Assembly (NCBI RefSeq): GCF_001905005.1
Contig: NZ_LWKZ01000025.1
Location: 558,001-622,000, forward strand
Source of the DNA: Streptomyces sp. CB02923
Lineage (GTDB): Bacteria; Actinomycetota; Actinomycetes; Streptomycetales; Streptomycetaceae
Direction of reading: 5' to 3'
DNA length: 64,000 nt
Shown one piece after another: positions 16,583 through 23,941 of the stretch. The notes under the pieces were generated by a model. It was not told the origin of the DNA. It ran no database searches and worked only from the letters and a program-made list of their open reading frames with translations. Made by a program: the position numbers and the translations under genes. Each line of letters begins with the position of its first letter. Position 1 is the first letter of the stretch.

Positions 16583-16807
16583 GTGCCCGAGTTCCAATTC
16601 GTCAAGTCAAGTTACAGCAGCCCCGCCGGCGGCGAGTGCGTCGAGGTCGCGACCAACGTTCCCGCCGTCGTGGCCGTCCGCGACTCCAAGAACCCGTCGG
16701 GACGCACCTTGCTGTTCGGCGACCGCGAGTGGCTGGCATTCCGATCTGCCGTGGTCGATGGGCAGATACGCGCAGGGCTGCTCACCGGTCGGCATCAGTC
16801 AGGCTGA
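16583..16807 (+). CDS. DUF397 protein, copy 1 (partner of WhiJ-like regulator)
   Basis: A 74-residue DUF397 protein of the BldB-related/AbaA-cluster kind. It shows the usual FQFVKSSYSS start, then GECVEVATN, VAVRDSKNPSG, LLFGDREW and a final helix. It presumably binds and modulates the WhiJ-like regulator encoded just upstream. The GTG start lies three bases after that gene's stop, so translation is probably coupled. Its coding sequence is nearly identical to copy 2 over about 70 bases in the centre. Confidence 0.88.
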   Translation: MPEFQFVKSSYSSPAGGECVEVATNVPAVVAVRDSKNPSGRTLLFGDREWLAFRSAVVDGQIRAGLLTGRHQSG

Positions 16808-16863
16808 GCCTGGCCCCACGCGACTCGGTCACTCTGATCGGCACCATCGGCAAGGAGCTATGA
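16798..16863 (+). pseudogene. Relic of the 3' end of a second WhiJ-like gene
   Basis: Read in one frame this gives VRLSLAPRDSVTLIGTIGKEL and a stop, matching the end of the intact regulator (LSLTPDDSVTLIDSLRKGL). The bases after the stop (cgtgcgcgagttcc) also match the bases that follow the intact gene (cgtgcccgagttcc). It overlaps the end of DUF397 copy 1 and runs up to copy 2. A regulator-end-plus-DUF397 unit was therefore duplicated, or a complete second regulator was deleted, leaving only its tail. Confidence 0.75.
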
Positions 16864-16866
16864 CCC

Positions 16867-17088
16867 GTGCGCGAGTTCCAGTTCATGAAGCCCAGTCACA
16901 GCGGCGGGGCCCCGGCGCAGGAATGCGTCGAGGTCGCGACCAACGTCCCCGCCGTCGTCGCCGTCCGCGACTCCAAGAACCCGTCGGGACAGACCTTGCT
17001 CTTCGGCGACCCCGAATGGCTGGCCTTCCGGTCCGCCGTGATCGACGGAAGGATACGCGCGGTGTCCCTCACCGCGCGGCATCAGTAA
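16867..17088 (+). CDS. DUF397 protein, copy 2
   Basis: A 73-residue DUF397 protein with FQFMKPSHSGG, QECVEVATN, VAVRDSKNPSG, LLFGDPEW. It follows the relic regulator end in the same way that copy 1 follows the intact regulator: GTG three bases after a TGA. The main differences from copy 1 are a two-residue insertion near the start (GAPAQ) and the C-terminal helix. It could have retained the same partner or be free to pair with another. It overlaps the convergent gene at 17082 by seven bases. Confidence 0.87.
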   Translation: MREFQFMKPSHSGGAPAQECVEVATNVPAVVAVRDSKNPSGQTLLFGDPEWLAFRSAVIDGRIRAVSLTARHQ

Positions 17089-17345
17089 GGCGACACGGTG
17101 ACCTGGAGGATGTACACGCATTGGTGTCGCGGTACAGCCTGGTGGATGAACATGCCGCCGGTGACGACCTCCTCACCGATCTTCGGCGACGAGCCTTGGT
17201 AGAGCGTGCCGTCGAGGTATTGGGCGGCGGCTGCCCGCACCAGTTCGTCCGCCGTCTCCTCGATCCTGGCGATGAGCGCCAGATCGTCGATGCCACCGAT
17301 GACGTGATCCGCGGTGGGGTCGTACTCCCAGCGCCACTCAGCCAC
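17082..17345 (-). CDS. Small protein, second gene of a coupled pair, hypothetical
   Basis: An 87-residue protein of unknown family, with MAEWRWEYDPTADHV at the start, a helical middle (LIARIEETADELVRAAA) and a strand-rich end (VTGGMFIHQAV, CVYILQVTV). Size, the Trp-rich start and the alternating helix/strand pattern recall small RelE/ParE-like proteins, but no catalytic motif can be shown. Its GTG start overlaps the end of the upstream gene by eight bases, so the two are translated together. The arrangement is like that of toxin-antitoxin pairs; this is inference only. Confidence 0.6.
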   Translation of the reverse strand: MAEWRWEYDPTADHVIGGIDDLALIARIEETADELVRAAAAQYLDGTLYQGSSPKIGEEVVTGGMFIHQAVPRHQCVYILQVTVSPY

Positions 17346-17697
17346 CGGTCACCGCGCGCCGGGCCTCGTTGTACACGTCGCGGACCTCGTCCATGGCGGC
17401 CCGCCACTCCGGGGCGGTGCGGTCGAGGGTGTGTACGAGATGTTGCGCGGCCTCCATGCGCTGGTCGAGGTCGCGGCGCCGCTTCATCTCGATGACGGTC
17501 GCCCACTTGAGCTGAAAGCCCTTGATCGGTTCGAACGACCCCGTCTCCGTGGCCCGGGTGAACTGGACGTCGCGGTCGGCCAGCATCTCGGGAACCCGGG
17601 CGGGAGCGACCCGGGCGAGGGCGGCACGCAGGCTGGGGAAGGCCAGGCCGGGCCGGGGGACCAGTTCCTCGGGCGGTTCTTCAGGTTGGGCACTCAT
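17338..17697 (-). CDS. Small helical protein, first gene of a coupled pair (DUF6247-like)
   Basis: A 119-residue soluble protein with an acidic Pro-rich start (MSAQPEEPPEEL), then LRAALARVAPARVPEMLAD and a long helical part rich in Arg and Glu (WATVIEMKRRRDLDQRMEAA, DEVRDVYNEARRAV). It resembles DUF6247-type proteins from memory, which is not certain. GGAGAGGGC precedes the ATG at 17697, which is why this start is preferred to 17811. It runs into the next gene with an eight-base overlap. The pair may form an antitoxin (this one) and toxin (the next) set, but direct evidence is lacking. Confidence 0.6.
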   Translation of the reverse strand: MSAQPEEPPEELVPRPGLAFPSLRAALARVAPARVPEMLADRDVQFTRATETGSFEPIKGFQLKWATVIEMKRRRDLDQRMEAAQHLVHTLDRTAPEWRAAMDEVRDVYNEARRAVTGG

Positions 17698-17967
17698 GCC
17701 GCTGCCCTCTCCTTCGTGCCGGGGGCTGACCGGGGTGCCATGCCCTTGCATCCTAGGGCGGCGTACGAGGTACGCGCTGTCGAAGCGAGGTTTGAGGCCC
17801 GTGAGCCTCACGTCGGCGCACCGGGCTCAAGACGATGCAACCGGTGTCATACCGGTCGGCAGCCGCGCCCCCCGGCCCTAGGGCCGCGGCGCGGACGTAC
17901 GGGCATGACATGTTCCGGTCGTGGGCAGGCGCGCCGCGTGCTGACCGAGCGTGGAGAGGATCGTGTG

Positions 17968-18264
17968 ATGCGGAGCAAGTGGGTTCGGCGGGCGGCCGTG
18001 GCCGCGAGTGGCGTGTTCGTGGCGGGGGCGTTGCCGCTGGTGGCGGCGGGTCCGGCGCAGGCGTGGTCGTGGGATTGCCAGCAGTACCTGCGGCACAAGG
18101 GTTACAGCGTGCCGGTCGGCGGCGAGACCGCCAAGGCGTGTTCGATCGCCGAGGACGGTGCGGGGTCGGCGTACTCGCTCGACATCTGCCGCCAGCGGCT
18201 TGAGGCGCTGCACGTCAAGGGCAAGTACGTGAAGCCGGCTTGCAATAGGGGCGCTGCTCGGTAG
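17968..18264 (+). CDS. Small secreted protein with four cysteines
   Basis: A 98-residue protein with a clear Sec signal peptide (MRSKWVRRAAVAAS, hydrophobic core, then GPAQA with cleavage before WSW). The mature part of about 64 residues holds four Cys (DC, KAC, DIC, PAC), enough for two disulfides, and several Tyr/Lys. It is likely a stable extracellular peptide. GGAGAGGA lies upstream of the ATG at good distance. I do not recognise a defined family, although similar small secreted Cys proteins are common in Streptomyces. The 3' end overlaps the convergent MFS gene by 50 bases. Confidence 0.75.
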   Translation: MRSKWVRRAAVAASGVFVAGALPLVAAGPAQAWSWDCQQYLRHKGYSVPVGGETAKACSIAEDGAGSAYSLDICRQRLEALHVKGKYVKPACNRGAAR

Positions 18265-19546
18265 GGGCGACTGCGGCTCTCGCGCTCCGGAGCGCGACGG
18301 CAGCGGCTGCCGCGACGGCCAGGAGTTCGATGGCCGTCGCGGTCAGGCCCGCACCGGCGGCCCCCGCGTGGGCGAGGCCGAGTGAGCCGAGGAGGCCGCC
18401 CAGGGAGATGCCGGCGTAGGTCGCGCTCGCGTTCAGGGCGAGGATCAGGCCGGGTGCCTCCGGTGCGAGGCCGACCAGGCGGTGCTGCTGGGCCGGGGCG
18501 AAGGCCCAGCCGAAGACGCCCCAGACGGCGAGGGCGACGGCGGCCCACGCCGCCCCCGTGGCGCCGTGCGCGCCGAGTGCGCCCAGCAGGCCGAGGGCTG
18601 CCAGTGCCACGGTGAGACCGGCCGTGCAGACCACCGTGAGCCACGGCGTGGGGTGGCGGTCGGCGAAGCGTCCGCCGAGTGCGTTGCCGGCCACGGCCGC
18701 GAGGCCGAACACCAGCAGCCACAGGCTCAGTGCGGTGCCGCGCACCCCGCCCACCTCGGCGAGGACGGGCCCGATGTACGTCAGGACGGTGAACGCTCCG
18801 GCGATCCACAGGACGGAGACGCCGAGCGCGGACGGGACGCCGGGTACGCGGAGCACGGCTAGCCGGGAGCCGGGCCCGCCTCCGGCCCCGCCTCCGGCCC
18901 CGGCTCCGGCTCCGGCCCCGCTCGCAGTCGCGGCCGTATCCGCCGGGAGCAGCAGTGCCGTCCCCGCGGCTGCCGCGGCGCCGAGCGCGGCCACGGCGAG
19001 GAAGGTGGCGCGCCACCCGAAGGCTCCGCCGATCAGCGTGCCGAGCGGGACGCCGGCCGCGGTGGCGGCGGCCATGCCCGCGCCGACCGTGGCGAGTGCC
19101 CGGCCGCGCCGCTCGGCGGGGACGAGGGCCGGGGCGGCCGCCGCCGCTGCGGGCGTGAAGAGCGCGGCGGCGAGCGCCGCCGCCACGCGGACGGCGAGCA
19201 TGGCCGCGTACGAGTCCACGAGGGCGGCCGCGAGGTTCGTGGCGGCGAAGAGCCCGAGGCTGCCGACGAGGACGGTCCGTCGGCGCAGGCCCCCGGTGGC
19301 CGCGCCGAGGAGGGGTGCGCCGATCGCGTAGGCCAGCGCGAAGACGGTGACGAGCCGCCCCGCGGCGCCCTCTGTCACGTGCAGGTCGTGGGCCATGTCC
19401 GTGAGCAGCCCGGCGATGACGTATCCGTCGGTGCCGATGGCGAAGACGCCGACGGCGAGGAGGAGCAGCAGGGAGCGGGAGGAGGGGGAGGTGACAGGGG
19501 TGTCGGTGGGGCCGGTGGGGCCGGTGAGGTGCCGGGTGGGCCTCAT
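18215..19546 (-). CDS. MFS transporter, DHA1-like efflux pump
   Basis: A 443-residue major facilitator protein with 12 predicted membrane segments. The N-terminus is LLLLLAVGVFAIGTDGYVIAGLL, and the loop 2-3 motif is GAATGGLRRR. The type is close to AraJ/chloramphenicol-efflux proteins, so export of a drug or small metabolite is likely. A Gly/Ala repeat (GAGAGAGGGAGGG) marks the central cytoplasmic loop. Its ATG shares the ATGA overlap with the hydrolase gene, making a two-gene operon divergent from a WYL regulator. The long frame continuing to 20017 is only read-through of the hydrolase region. Confidence 0.85.
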   Translation of the reverse strand: MRPTRHLTGPTGPTDTPVTSPSSRSLLLLLAVGVFAIGTDGYVIAGLLTDMAHDLHVTEGAAGRLVTVFALAYAIGAPLLGAATGGLRRRTVLVGSLGLFAATNLAAALVDSYAAMLAVRVAAALAAALFTPAAAAAAPALVPAERRGRALATVGAGMAAATAAGVPLGTLIGGAFGWRATFLAVAALGAAAAAGTALLLPADTAATASGAGAGAGAGGGAGGGPGSRLAVLRVPGVPSALGVSVLWIAGAFTVLTYIGPVLAEVGGVRGTALSLWLLVFGLAAVAGNALGGRFADRHPTPWLTVVCTAGLTVALAALGLLGALGAHGATGAAWAAVALAVWGVFGWAFAPAQQHRLVGLAPEAPGLILALNASATYAGISLGGLLGSLGLAHAGAAGAGLTATAIELLAVAAAAAVALRSARAAVAPTEQRPYCKPASRTCP

Positions 19547-20502
19547 GTCGTCTCCAGGAAGAGCTGGAGTGCGGTGAGCAGCTCGCCGGGGGCGTCCTCG
19601 GGCGTGAAGTGGCCGGCGTCCGGCAGTTCGATGACGGGCGCTTCGGGGTAGGCCAGCCGGAACGCCGGGATGACGTGGCGCGGTACCAGCGCGGTGTCCC
19701 GCATGCCTTCGACGAGCACGGCGGGCTTCGCGCGCACCGCGGCGACGGCGTCCCGGTCGGGCGGCGGCGTCAGCGGGTTCGCGTCCGGGCCCGTCTCCGG
19801 GCCTGTCTCCGGAGCGACGAGCTGCTGCGGGAAGCGGATGACGCCCCGGCACGCGGCCCGTTCCGTGAAGTGGCCCGCGTAGGCCCGTATCCAGGTGGGC
19901 GTCACGATCTGCGGGCGCGCGATGGTCTGGAGGGCCAGCATCAGGCCGACGACGGTGTGCCCGGCGTTGCCCAGCACCTCTTCGAGGGAGCCCTGCGCGT
20001 ACGCGGTGCGGGCCCACCGGAACCAGGCGCTGTCGTCCATGTTGGCCGCCATCAGCGCGTCGTACCCGGGCAGGCCGAGCGGGAGCACGGTGTTGGTCGC
20101 GAAGACGCGGTCGACCCGGTCGGGGTGGCGCAGCATGAAGCCGGTGCCGATCGGGCCGCCCCAGTCGTGCAGCACCAGGGTGATCCGGCGCAGGTCGAGG
20201 ACGTCGACGAGCAGGCGCTCCAGGTTGTCGACGTGCTCATGGGCCAGATACGTACGGCCGGGCGGCGTCGCGCTCTTGCCGAAGCCCATGTGGTCGGGCA
20301 CCACGACGCGGTGGGTGCGTGCCAGCGGGCCGACGAGGTGCCGCCAGAGGTAGCCCCAGGTCGGCTCGCCGTGCAGCAGGACCACGGTCCGGTCCGCGTC
20401 GCGCGGGCCTTCGTCGGCGTAGTGCTGCCGGAAGCCGGCCGTCTCGGTGTAGTGGGGGGCGTAGGGCCAGGTGCCGTCGAAGGTCTCGGCGCCGGGAATC
20501 AT
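19543..20502 (-). CDS. Alpha/beta hydrolase of the haloalkane dehalogenase type
   Basis: A 319-residue alpha/beta hydrolase. The oxyanion motif LHGEPTWGYLWR (Glu46, Trp49) and the nucleophile elbow LHDWGG (Asp113, Trp114) are those of haloalkane dehalogenases, where Asp rather than Ser is the nucleophile. The catalytic His lies in DAGHFTPED near the C-terminus. The cap domain is of normal length. The enzyme would cleave carbon-halogen bonds by hydrolysis, although relatives with Asp can have other substrates. It overlaps the following MFS gene by four bases (ATGA), suggesting that the pump exports a product or substrate. A divergent WYL regulator probably controls both. Confidence 0.85.
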   Translation of the reverse strand: MIPGAETFDGTWPYAPHYTETAGFRQHYADEGPRDADRTVVLLHGEPTWGYLWRHLVGPLARTHRVVVPDHMGFGKSATPPGRTYLAHEHVDNLERLLVDVLDLRRITLVLHDWGGPIGTGFMLRHPDRVDRVFATNTVLPLGLPGYDALMAANMDDSAWFRWARTAYAQGSLEEVLGNAGHTVVGLMLALQTIARPQIVTPTWIRAYAGHFTERAACRGVIRFPQQLVAPETGPETGPDANPLTPPPDRDAVAAVRAKPAVLVEGMRDTALVPRHVIPAFRLAYPEAPVIELPDAGHFTPEDAPGELLTALQLFLETT

Positions 20503-20588
20503 CGTGTACTTCTCCGTATCCGCATACGTATCCGTGTGGGTGCCCGCGTGGTGTCACGTCCGGGCGCACGGAACGTATGCGGGGTCCC

Positions 20589-20605
20589 CTGACACCCTCT
20601 GTCAG
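20589..20605. promoter_or_regulatory. Operator palindrome for WYL regulator
   Basis: CTGACA-CCCTC-TGTCAG, a perfect six-base inverted repeat with a five-base spacer, lies between the divergent regulator and hydrolase genes. It overlaps the expected -35 region of the regulator. CAGACT (20616-20621) followed by seven bases and the ATG suggests that the regulator transcript is leaderless. Confidence 0.6.
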
Positions 20606-20628
20606 TGGAGGGCGGCAGACTTGCGGTC

Positions 20629-21618
20629 ATGCGCGCGAGCCGACTGCTGTCAGCCCTTCTGCTGCTCCAGGCGCGGGGCCGCCTGACGGCCCGTCAGCTG
20701 GCCGACGAGCTGGACGTGTCGGTGCGTACGGTCTACCGGGACATGGAGTCGCTGAGCGCCGCGGGCGTGCCGCTGTACGCGGAGCCGGGGCACGACGGCG
20801 GCTACCGCCTCGTCGACGGTTACCGCACCCGGCTGACCGGCCTGACCGCCGGGGAAGCGGAGGCCCTGTTCCTGTCCGGCCTGCCGGGACCGGCGGCGGA
20901 GCTGGGCCTGGGCGGCGTCCTGGCGAGTCTGGAGCTCAAGCTGGCCGCCGCCTTGCCCGACGAGCTGCGCGAGCGGGCCGCGCGGCTCACGCAGCGCTTC
21001 CACCTGGACACTTCCCTCTGGTACGACGCGCCGGAGGCCGTCCCGCACCTCGCCCCGGTCGTCCGGGCGGTCTGGGAGCAGTGCCGGGTCCGGGTGCGCT
21101 ACCGGCGGTGGGCGGAGCCGCGGGAGGTGGACCGGGACCTGGAGCCGTACGGCGTGGTCCTCAAGGCGGGCCGGTGGTATCTGGTGGCGGGCGGGGAGCG
21201 GGGGGTACGTACGTATCGGGTGTCCGAGGTCCTGCGGGTGGACGTCCTGGAGGAGGGGTTCGAGCGGCCGGAGGGGTTCGACCTGGCCGGGCACTGGGCG
21301 GCTTCGCTGGCCGACTTCGACGACCGCCGGTACACGGGCGAGGCGGAGCTGCTCGTGTCGCCGCGCCTGCTGGAGCGGCTGCCCCAGCTCCTGGAACCGG
21401 CCGTGGCCCGCGCCGCCCTGGCGAGCGCCCGGCCCCCGGAGCCCGACGGCCGGATCCGTGTGGTCGTCCCGGTCGAGTCCGCCGAGCACACCGCGGGCCT
21501 GCTGCTCCGCCTCGGCGCCGAGGCGGAGGTCCGCTCGCCCCCGGAACTGCGCGCCAGGATCACCGAGACGGTCGCCGCGTGGGCCCGGGTGTACGGCGTG
21601 CCGGACCGGCGCGGTTAG
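20629..21618 (+). CDS. WYL-domain transcriptional regulator (YafY/DeoR-like)
   Basis: A 329-residue regulator with an N-terminal HTH_11 domain (LLSALLLLQARGRLTARQLADEL, SVRTVYRDMESL) and a C-terminal WYL domain (about 140-230; CRVRVRYRRW, LEPYGVVLKAGRWYLVAG) that binds ligands or nucleic acid in relatives. The start at 20629 fits both the domain boundary and a leaderless promoter; the GTG at 20605 lies within the operator. It is divergent from the dehalogenase-like/MFS operon, which it likely controls. Its last four bases overlap the convergent TetR gene. Confidence 0.88.
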   Translation: MRASRLLSALLLLQARGRLTARQLADELDVSVRTVYRDMESLSAAGVPLYAEPGHDGGYRLVDGYRTRLTGLTAGEAEALFLSGLPGPAAELGLGGVLASLELKLAAALPDELRERAARLTQRFHLDTSLWYDAPEAVPHLAPVVRAVWEQCRVRVRYRRWAEPREVDRDLEPYGVVLKAGRWYLVAGGERGVRTYRVSEVLRVDVLEEGFERPEGFDLAGHWAASLADFDDRRYTGEAELLVSPRLLERLPQLLEPAVARAALASARPPEPDGRIRVVVPVESAEHTAGLLLRLGAEAEVRSPPELRARITETVAAWARVYGVPDRRG

Positions 21619-22355
21619 GACGTGGCGGTGCTCCCCAGCCCTGCCGTGTCGGCCAGGGAGCCGATTTCGAGGGTGAGGAGGGTGGCGGGGTCGTGGCCCA
21701 TGTTGGCGAACAGGCCCTGGACTTCGAGGCTGACGATGCCATGGATGCGGGTCCAGGCGAGGATGGTGGCGGCGAGCGTGGGGACCGGGTCGGCGACGGA
21801 GGTGTACGCGGCGGCCCAGTCGGCGACCGCGGGGGTGCCCGCGACCCAGGCGCGCACTTCGCCGTAGAGCGGCTCGGCGGCCGGCCACGGCCTGCCTTCG
21901 GCCAGGACGGCCAGGAACGGGCCGAGGACCTTGCGGGCGCTCTCCGCGGTGTGGGCGGGAGCCTCGTACGCCACGGCGGGGGTGCCCGCGAGGAGCAGGT
22001 AGCGGTGGGGCTGGGCGAGGGCCCAGTCGCGGAACGCGTGGGCGAGGGCCAGCAGCCGGTCGCGGGGTGACGCGTCGGCGGCCCGGCGCGCCGCCTCACG
22101 GGTGACGTCGGCGGCGTCCTCGTACCCGTCGCTGATGAGCGCGGTGAGCAGGTCGTCGCGGTTGCGGAAGTACTTGTAGAGGGCGGGGCCCGACATGCCG
22201 AGGGTCTTGGCGATGGCGTTGATGCTCAGCGCCTCGATGCCGCCGGCCGCGATCTGTGCCAGCGCGGCCTGCTTGACCTCTTGCTGGACCTGGGCGCGGT
22301 AGCGCTGGCGCGGTGTCTGGGCGGCGGGGGGCGTGGAGGATGCGGACGGCGGCAT
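21615..22355 (-). CDS. TetR-family repressor with WHG-type C-terminal domain
   Basis: A 246-residue TetR regulator. The HTH lies at about residues 20-65 (EALSINAIAKTLGMSGPALYKYFRNRDDLL). The C-terminal ligand domain contains LLAGTP and SVADPVPTLAATILAWTRIHG, of the WHG/TetR_C_33 sort. The ATG at 22355 gives MPPSASSTPP; the longer frame to 22544 crosses the operator region and was rejected. It is divergent from an NAD-dependent epimerase gene, with palindromic AT-rich sites between, so it likely represses that gene and itself. Confidence 0.85.
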   Translation of the reverse strand: MPPSASSTPPAAQTPRQRYRAQVQQEVKQAALAQIAAGGIEALSINAIAKTLGMSGPALYKYFRNRDDLLTALISDGYEDAADVTREAARRAADASPRDRLLALAHAFRDWALAQPHRYLLLAGTPAVAYEAPAHTAESARKVLGPFLAVLAEGRPWPAAEPLYGEVRAWVAGTPAVADWAAAYTSVADPVPTLAATILAWTRIHGIVSLEVQGLFANMGHDPATLLTLEIGSLADTAGLGSTATS

Positions 22356-22427
22356 GGGGCGGCTCCAGCTTGCGCGGGGTGGACGGTGGACGGCGGGACG
22401 GTGGTGCTGTCGGAGAGCAGAATATCG

Positions 22428-22459
22428 GCTATAGATTTGGTTAGAGGTTATAGCTATAG
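22428..22459. promoter_or_regulatory. TetR operator region
   Basis: GCTATAG (22428-22434) faces TATAGC (22449-22454) as an inverted repeat. The right half is part of the perfect palindrome TATAGCTATA (22449-22458). The stretch is markedly AT-rich against its surroundings and lies between the divergent TetR and epimerase genes. Confidence 0.65.
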
Positions 22460-22500
22460 TGATGAGCGATAGCCGGGCGTCGCGGTGCGGCGTCCCGCGT

Positions 22501-22556
22501 CCGTCGACCCGTCGACCCGTCGATCCACCGATCCATCGATCCACCGATCCATCGAA
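22501..22556. repeat. 8-bp tandem repeat, seven units, in epimerase leader
   Basis: ccgtcgac twice, then ccgtcgat, ccaccgat, ccatcgat, ccaccgat, ccatcgaa. It ends 14 bases before the epimerase ATG, so it lies in the untranslated leader or between promoter and gene. Confidence 0.9.
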
Positions 22557-22570
22557 CTCAGGGGTTCCGT

Positions 22571-23632
22571 ATGTCCGCAGTCACGCCGCCCGCTCCGCTG
22601 CACGTCGTCCTGGGCACCGGCCCGGCCGGCACCACCCTCGCCGAGGAACTGCTGCGCCAGGGCCTTCGCGTACGGACCGTCGACCGCACGGGGCGGGCCA
22701 AGCTGCCCGGTGTGGAGGCCGTCGCCGCCGACCTCGGGTCACCGGCCGCCGCGCGGGAGGCGGTGGCCGGTGCCGAGGTGGTCCACCACTGCGTCAACGT
22801 GGCCTACGAGCACCAGGTCGAGATGATGCCCGCCCTCCAGAAGGTGATCGTGGACGCCACGGCGGAGGCGGGCGCCCGGCTGGTGGTGATGGACACCCTC
22901 TACCCGTACGGCCCGTCCGGCGGCGAGCCGCTGACCGAGGACGCCCCGTGGCGGGCCACCTCCCGCAAGGGCCGGATGCGGGCCCGGCTGGACGAGGCGT
23001 ACCTGGCGGCCCACCGCGCGGGCCGGCTGCCGGTCGTACTGGCCCGCGCCGCCGACTTCTACGGGCCGCGCGTCGTCAACTCGACGCTGGGCGGCGCGGT
23101 CTTCCCGGCGGCCCTGACCGGCGGCACGGTCATCGCCCTCGGCAGCCTGGACCTGGCGCACAGCTTCACGTACATCGGGGACGTCGCCCGCGGCATGGCC
23201 CGGCTCAGCCAGGAACCGGACGCGTTCGGGCGGGCCTGGCACCTGCCGACGGCGGCCGCTCCCACCGTGCGCGAGGTGCTGGATCTCGTGCGGGACCGCA
23301 CCAAGATCACGTTCGAGACGGAGGTGCTGACCGAACCGCGGTCCTGGGGCCCGTTCGACGACGCCTTCATGGCGGAGTACGCCGAGCTGTTCTACCAGCA
23401 CACCGAGACGCAGACGATGGTCTCGGACGCGTTCGAGCAGCGCTTCGGCACGGCGCCGACCCCGCTGCGCGACGGGATCGGCGCGACCGTCGACTGGTAC
23501 TGGTCCTGGCTCGCGGAGCGGAGCGCCGAACGGAGCGCCGAGCAGAGCGCGGAGGGGCGTGCGGAGGGGTATGCGGAGGGGCGCGAAGAGGTGTGCGGAG
23601 AGGGGAGCGCAGCGGTGAACGGCGCGGTCTGA
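22571..23632 (+). CDS. NAD-dependent epimerase/dehydratase
   Basis: A 353-residue extended short-chain dehydrogenase/reductase. The Rossmann start is LHVVLGTGPAGTTLAEELL; the family's usual GxxGxxG is here GTGPAGT. Tyr in DTLYPYGP and Lys in TSRKGRMRA region could complete the active site, but the YxxxK motif is not clear. SFTYIGDVARGM is typical. The C-terminal 40 residues are a low-complexity tail of SAER/SAEG/YAEG repeats with matching DNA repeats (about 23518-23590). A divergent TetR gene likely controls it. The substrate is unknown; nucleoside-sugar or aldehyde intermediates are possible. Confidence 0.82.
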   Translation: MSAVTPPAPLHVVLGTGPAGTTLAEELLRQGLRVRTVDRTGRAKLPGVEAVAADLGSPAAAREAVAGAEVVHHCVNVAYEHQVEMMPALQKVIVDATAEAGARLVVMDTLYPYGPSGGEPLTEDAPWRATSRKGRMRARLDEAYLAAHRAGRLPVVLARAADFYGPRVVNSTLGGAVFPAALTGGTVIALGSLDLAHSFTYIGDVARGMARLSQEPDAFGRAWHLPTAAAPTVREVLDLVRDRTKITFETEVLTEPRSWGPFDDAFMAEYAELFYQHTETQTMVSDAFEQRFGTAPTPLRDGIGATVDWYWSWLAERSAERSAEQSAEGRAEGYAEGREEVCGEGSAAVNGAV

Positions 23633-23941
23633 CGGCGGTACGCGCCGGGCGGGCGGGCGCGGCGGGCGCGCTGGCCGGGCGGGCGCACAGGCCGGGCGGG
23701 CGCGGCGGCTCTTCGGGGTCCGGCTGCCCGGCCGGTGACGGGGGGAGGTCCCGGGCGGCCGGTGACGGGAGGAGGCCCCGGGACTCGCCGCCCCGGCGCC
23801 TCCTCCGTTACGGGAGGCCGGCTCCGGCTGCGCCCTCGTGCCGCACCCCGCACACTGGCACCAATTGCCTCGTCACGTGGCACGTCCCCGTGGTTCTCGT
23901 GGCGGAGCGAATCAAATCAGCAGGACCGAAGGGGCTGATTT
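23633..23941. other. GC-rich intergenic region with 27-bp tandem repeat
   Basis: No supported gene: a 67-codon frame from 23735 is repeat-derived. Two 27-base copies of cggccggtgacggg(a/g)ggagg... lie head to tail at 23729-23755 and 23756-23782, preceded by several gggcgggcgcggcgg-like units. The last 60 bases are less GC-rich and probably hold the promoter of the next gene. Confidence 0.6.

Noticed and set aside
16576..16863. 95-codon frame spanning DUF397 copy 1
   Set aside because: Most of it is DUF397 copy 1 in a wrong frame. Only the last 21 codons are meaningful, as a relic of a regulator end.
23735..23938. 67-codon frame beginning with MTGGGPGRPVTGGG
   Set aside because: Encoded by a 27-bp tandem repeat, no ribosome site, and no family. 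Treated as repeat DNA.
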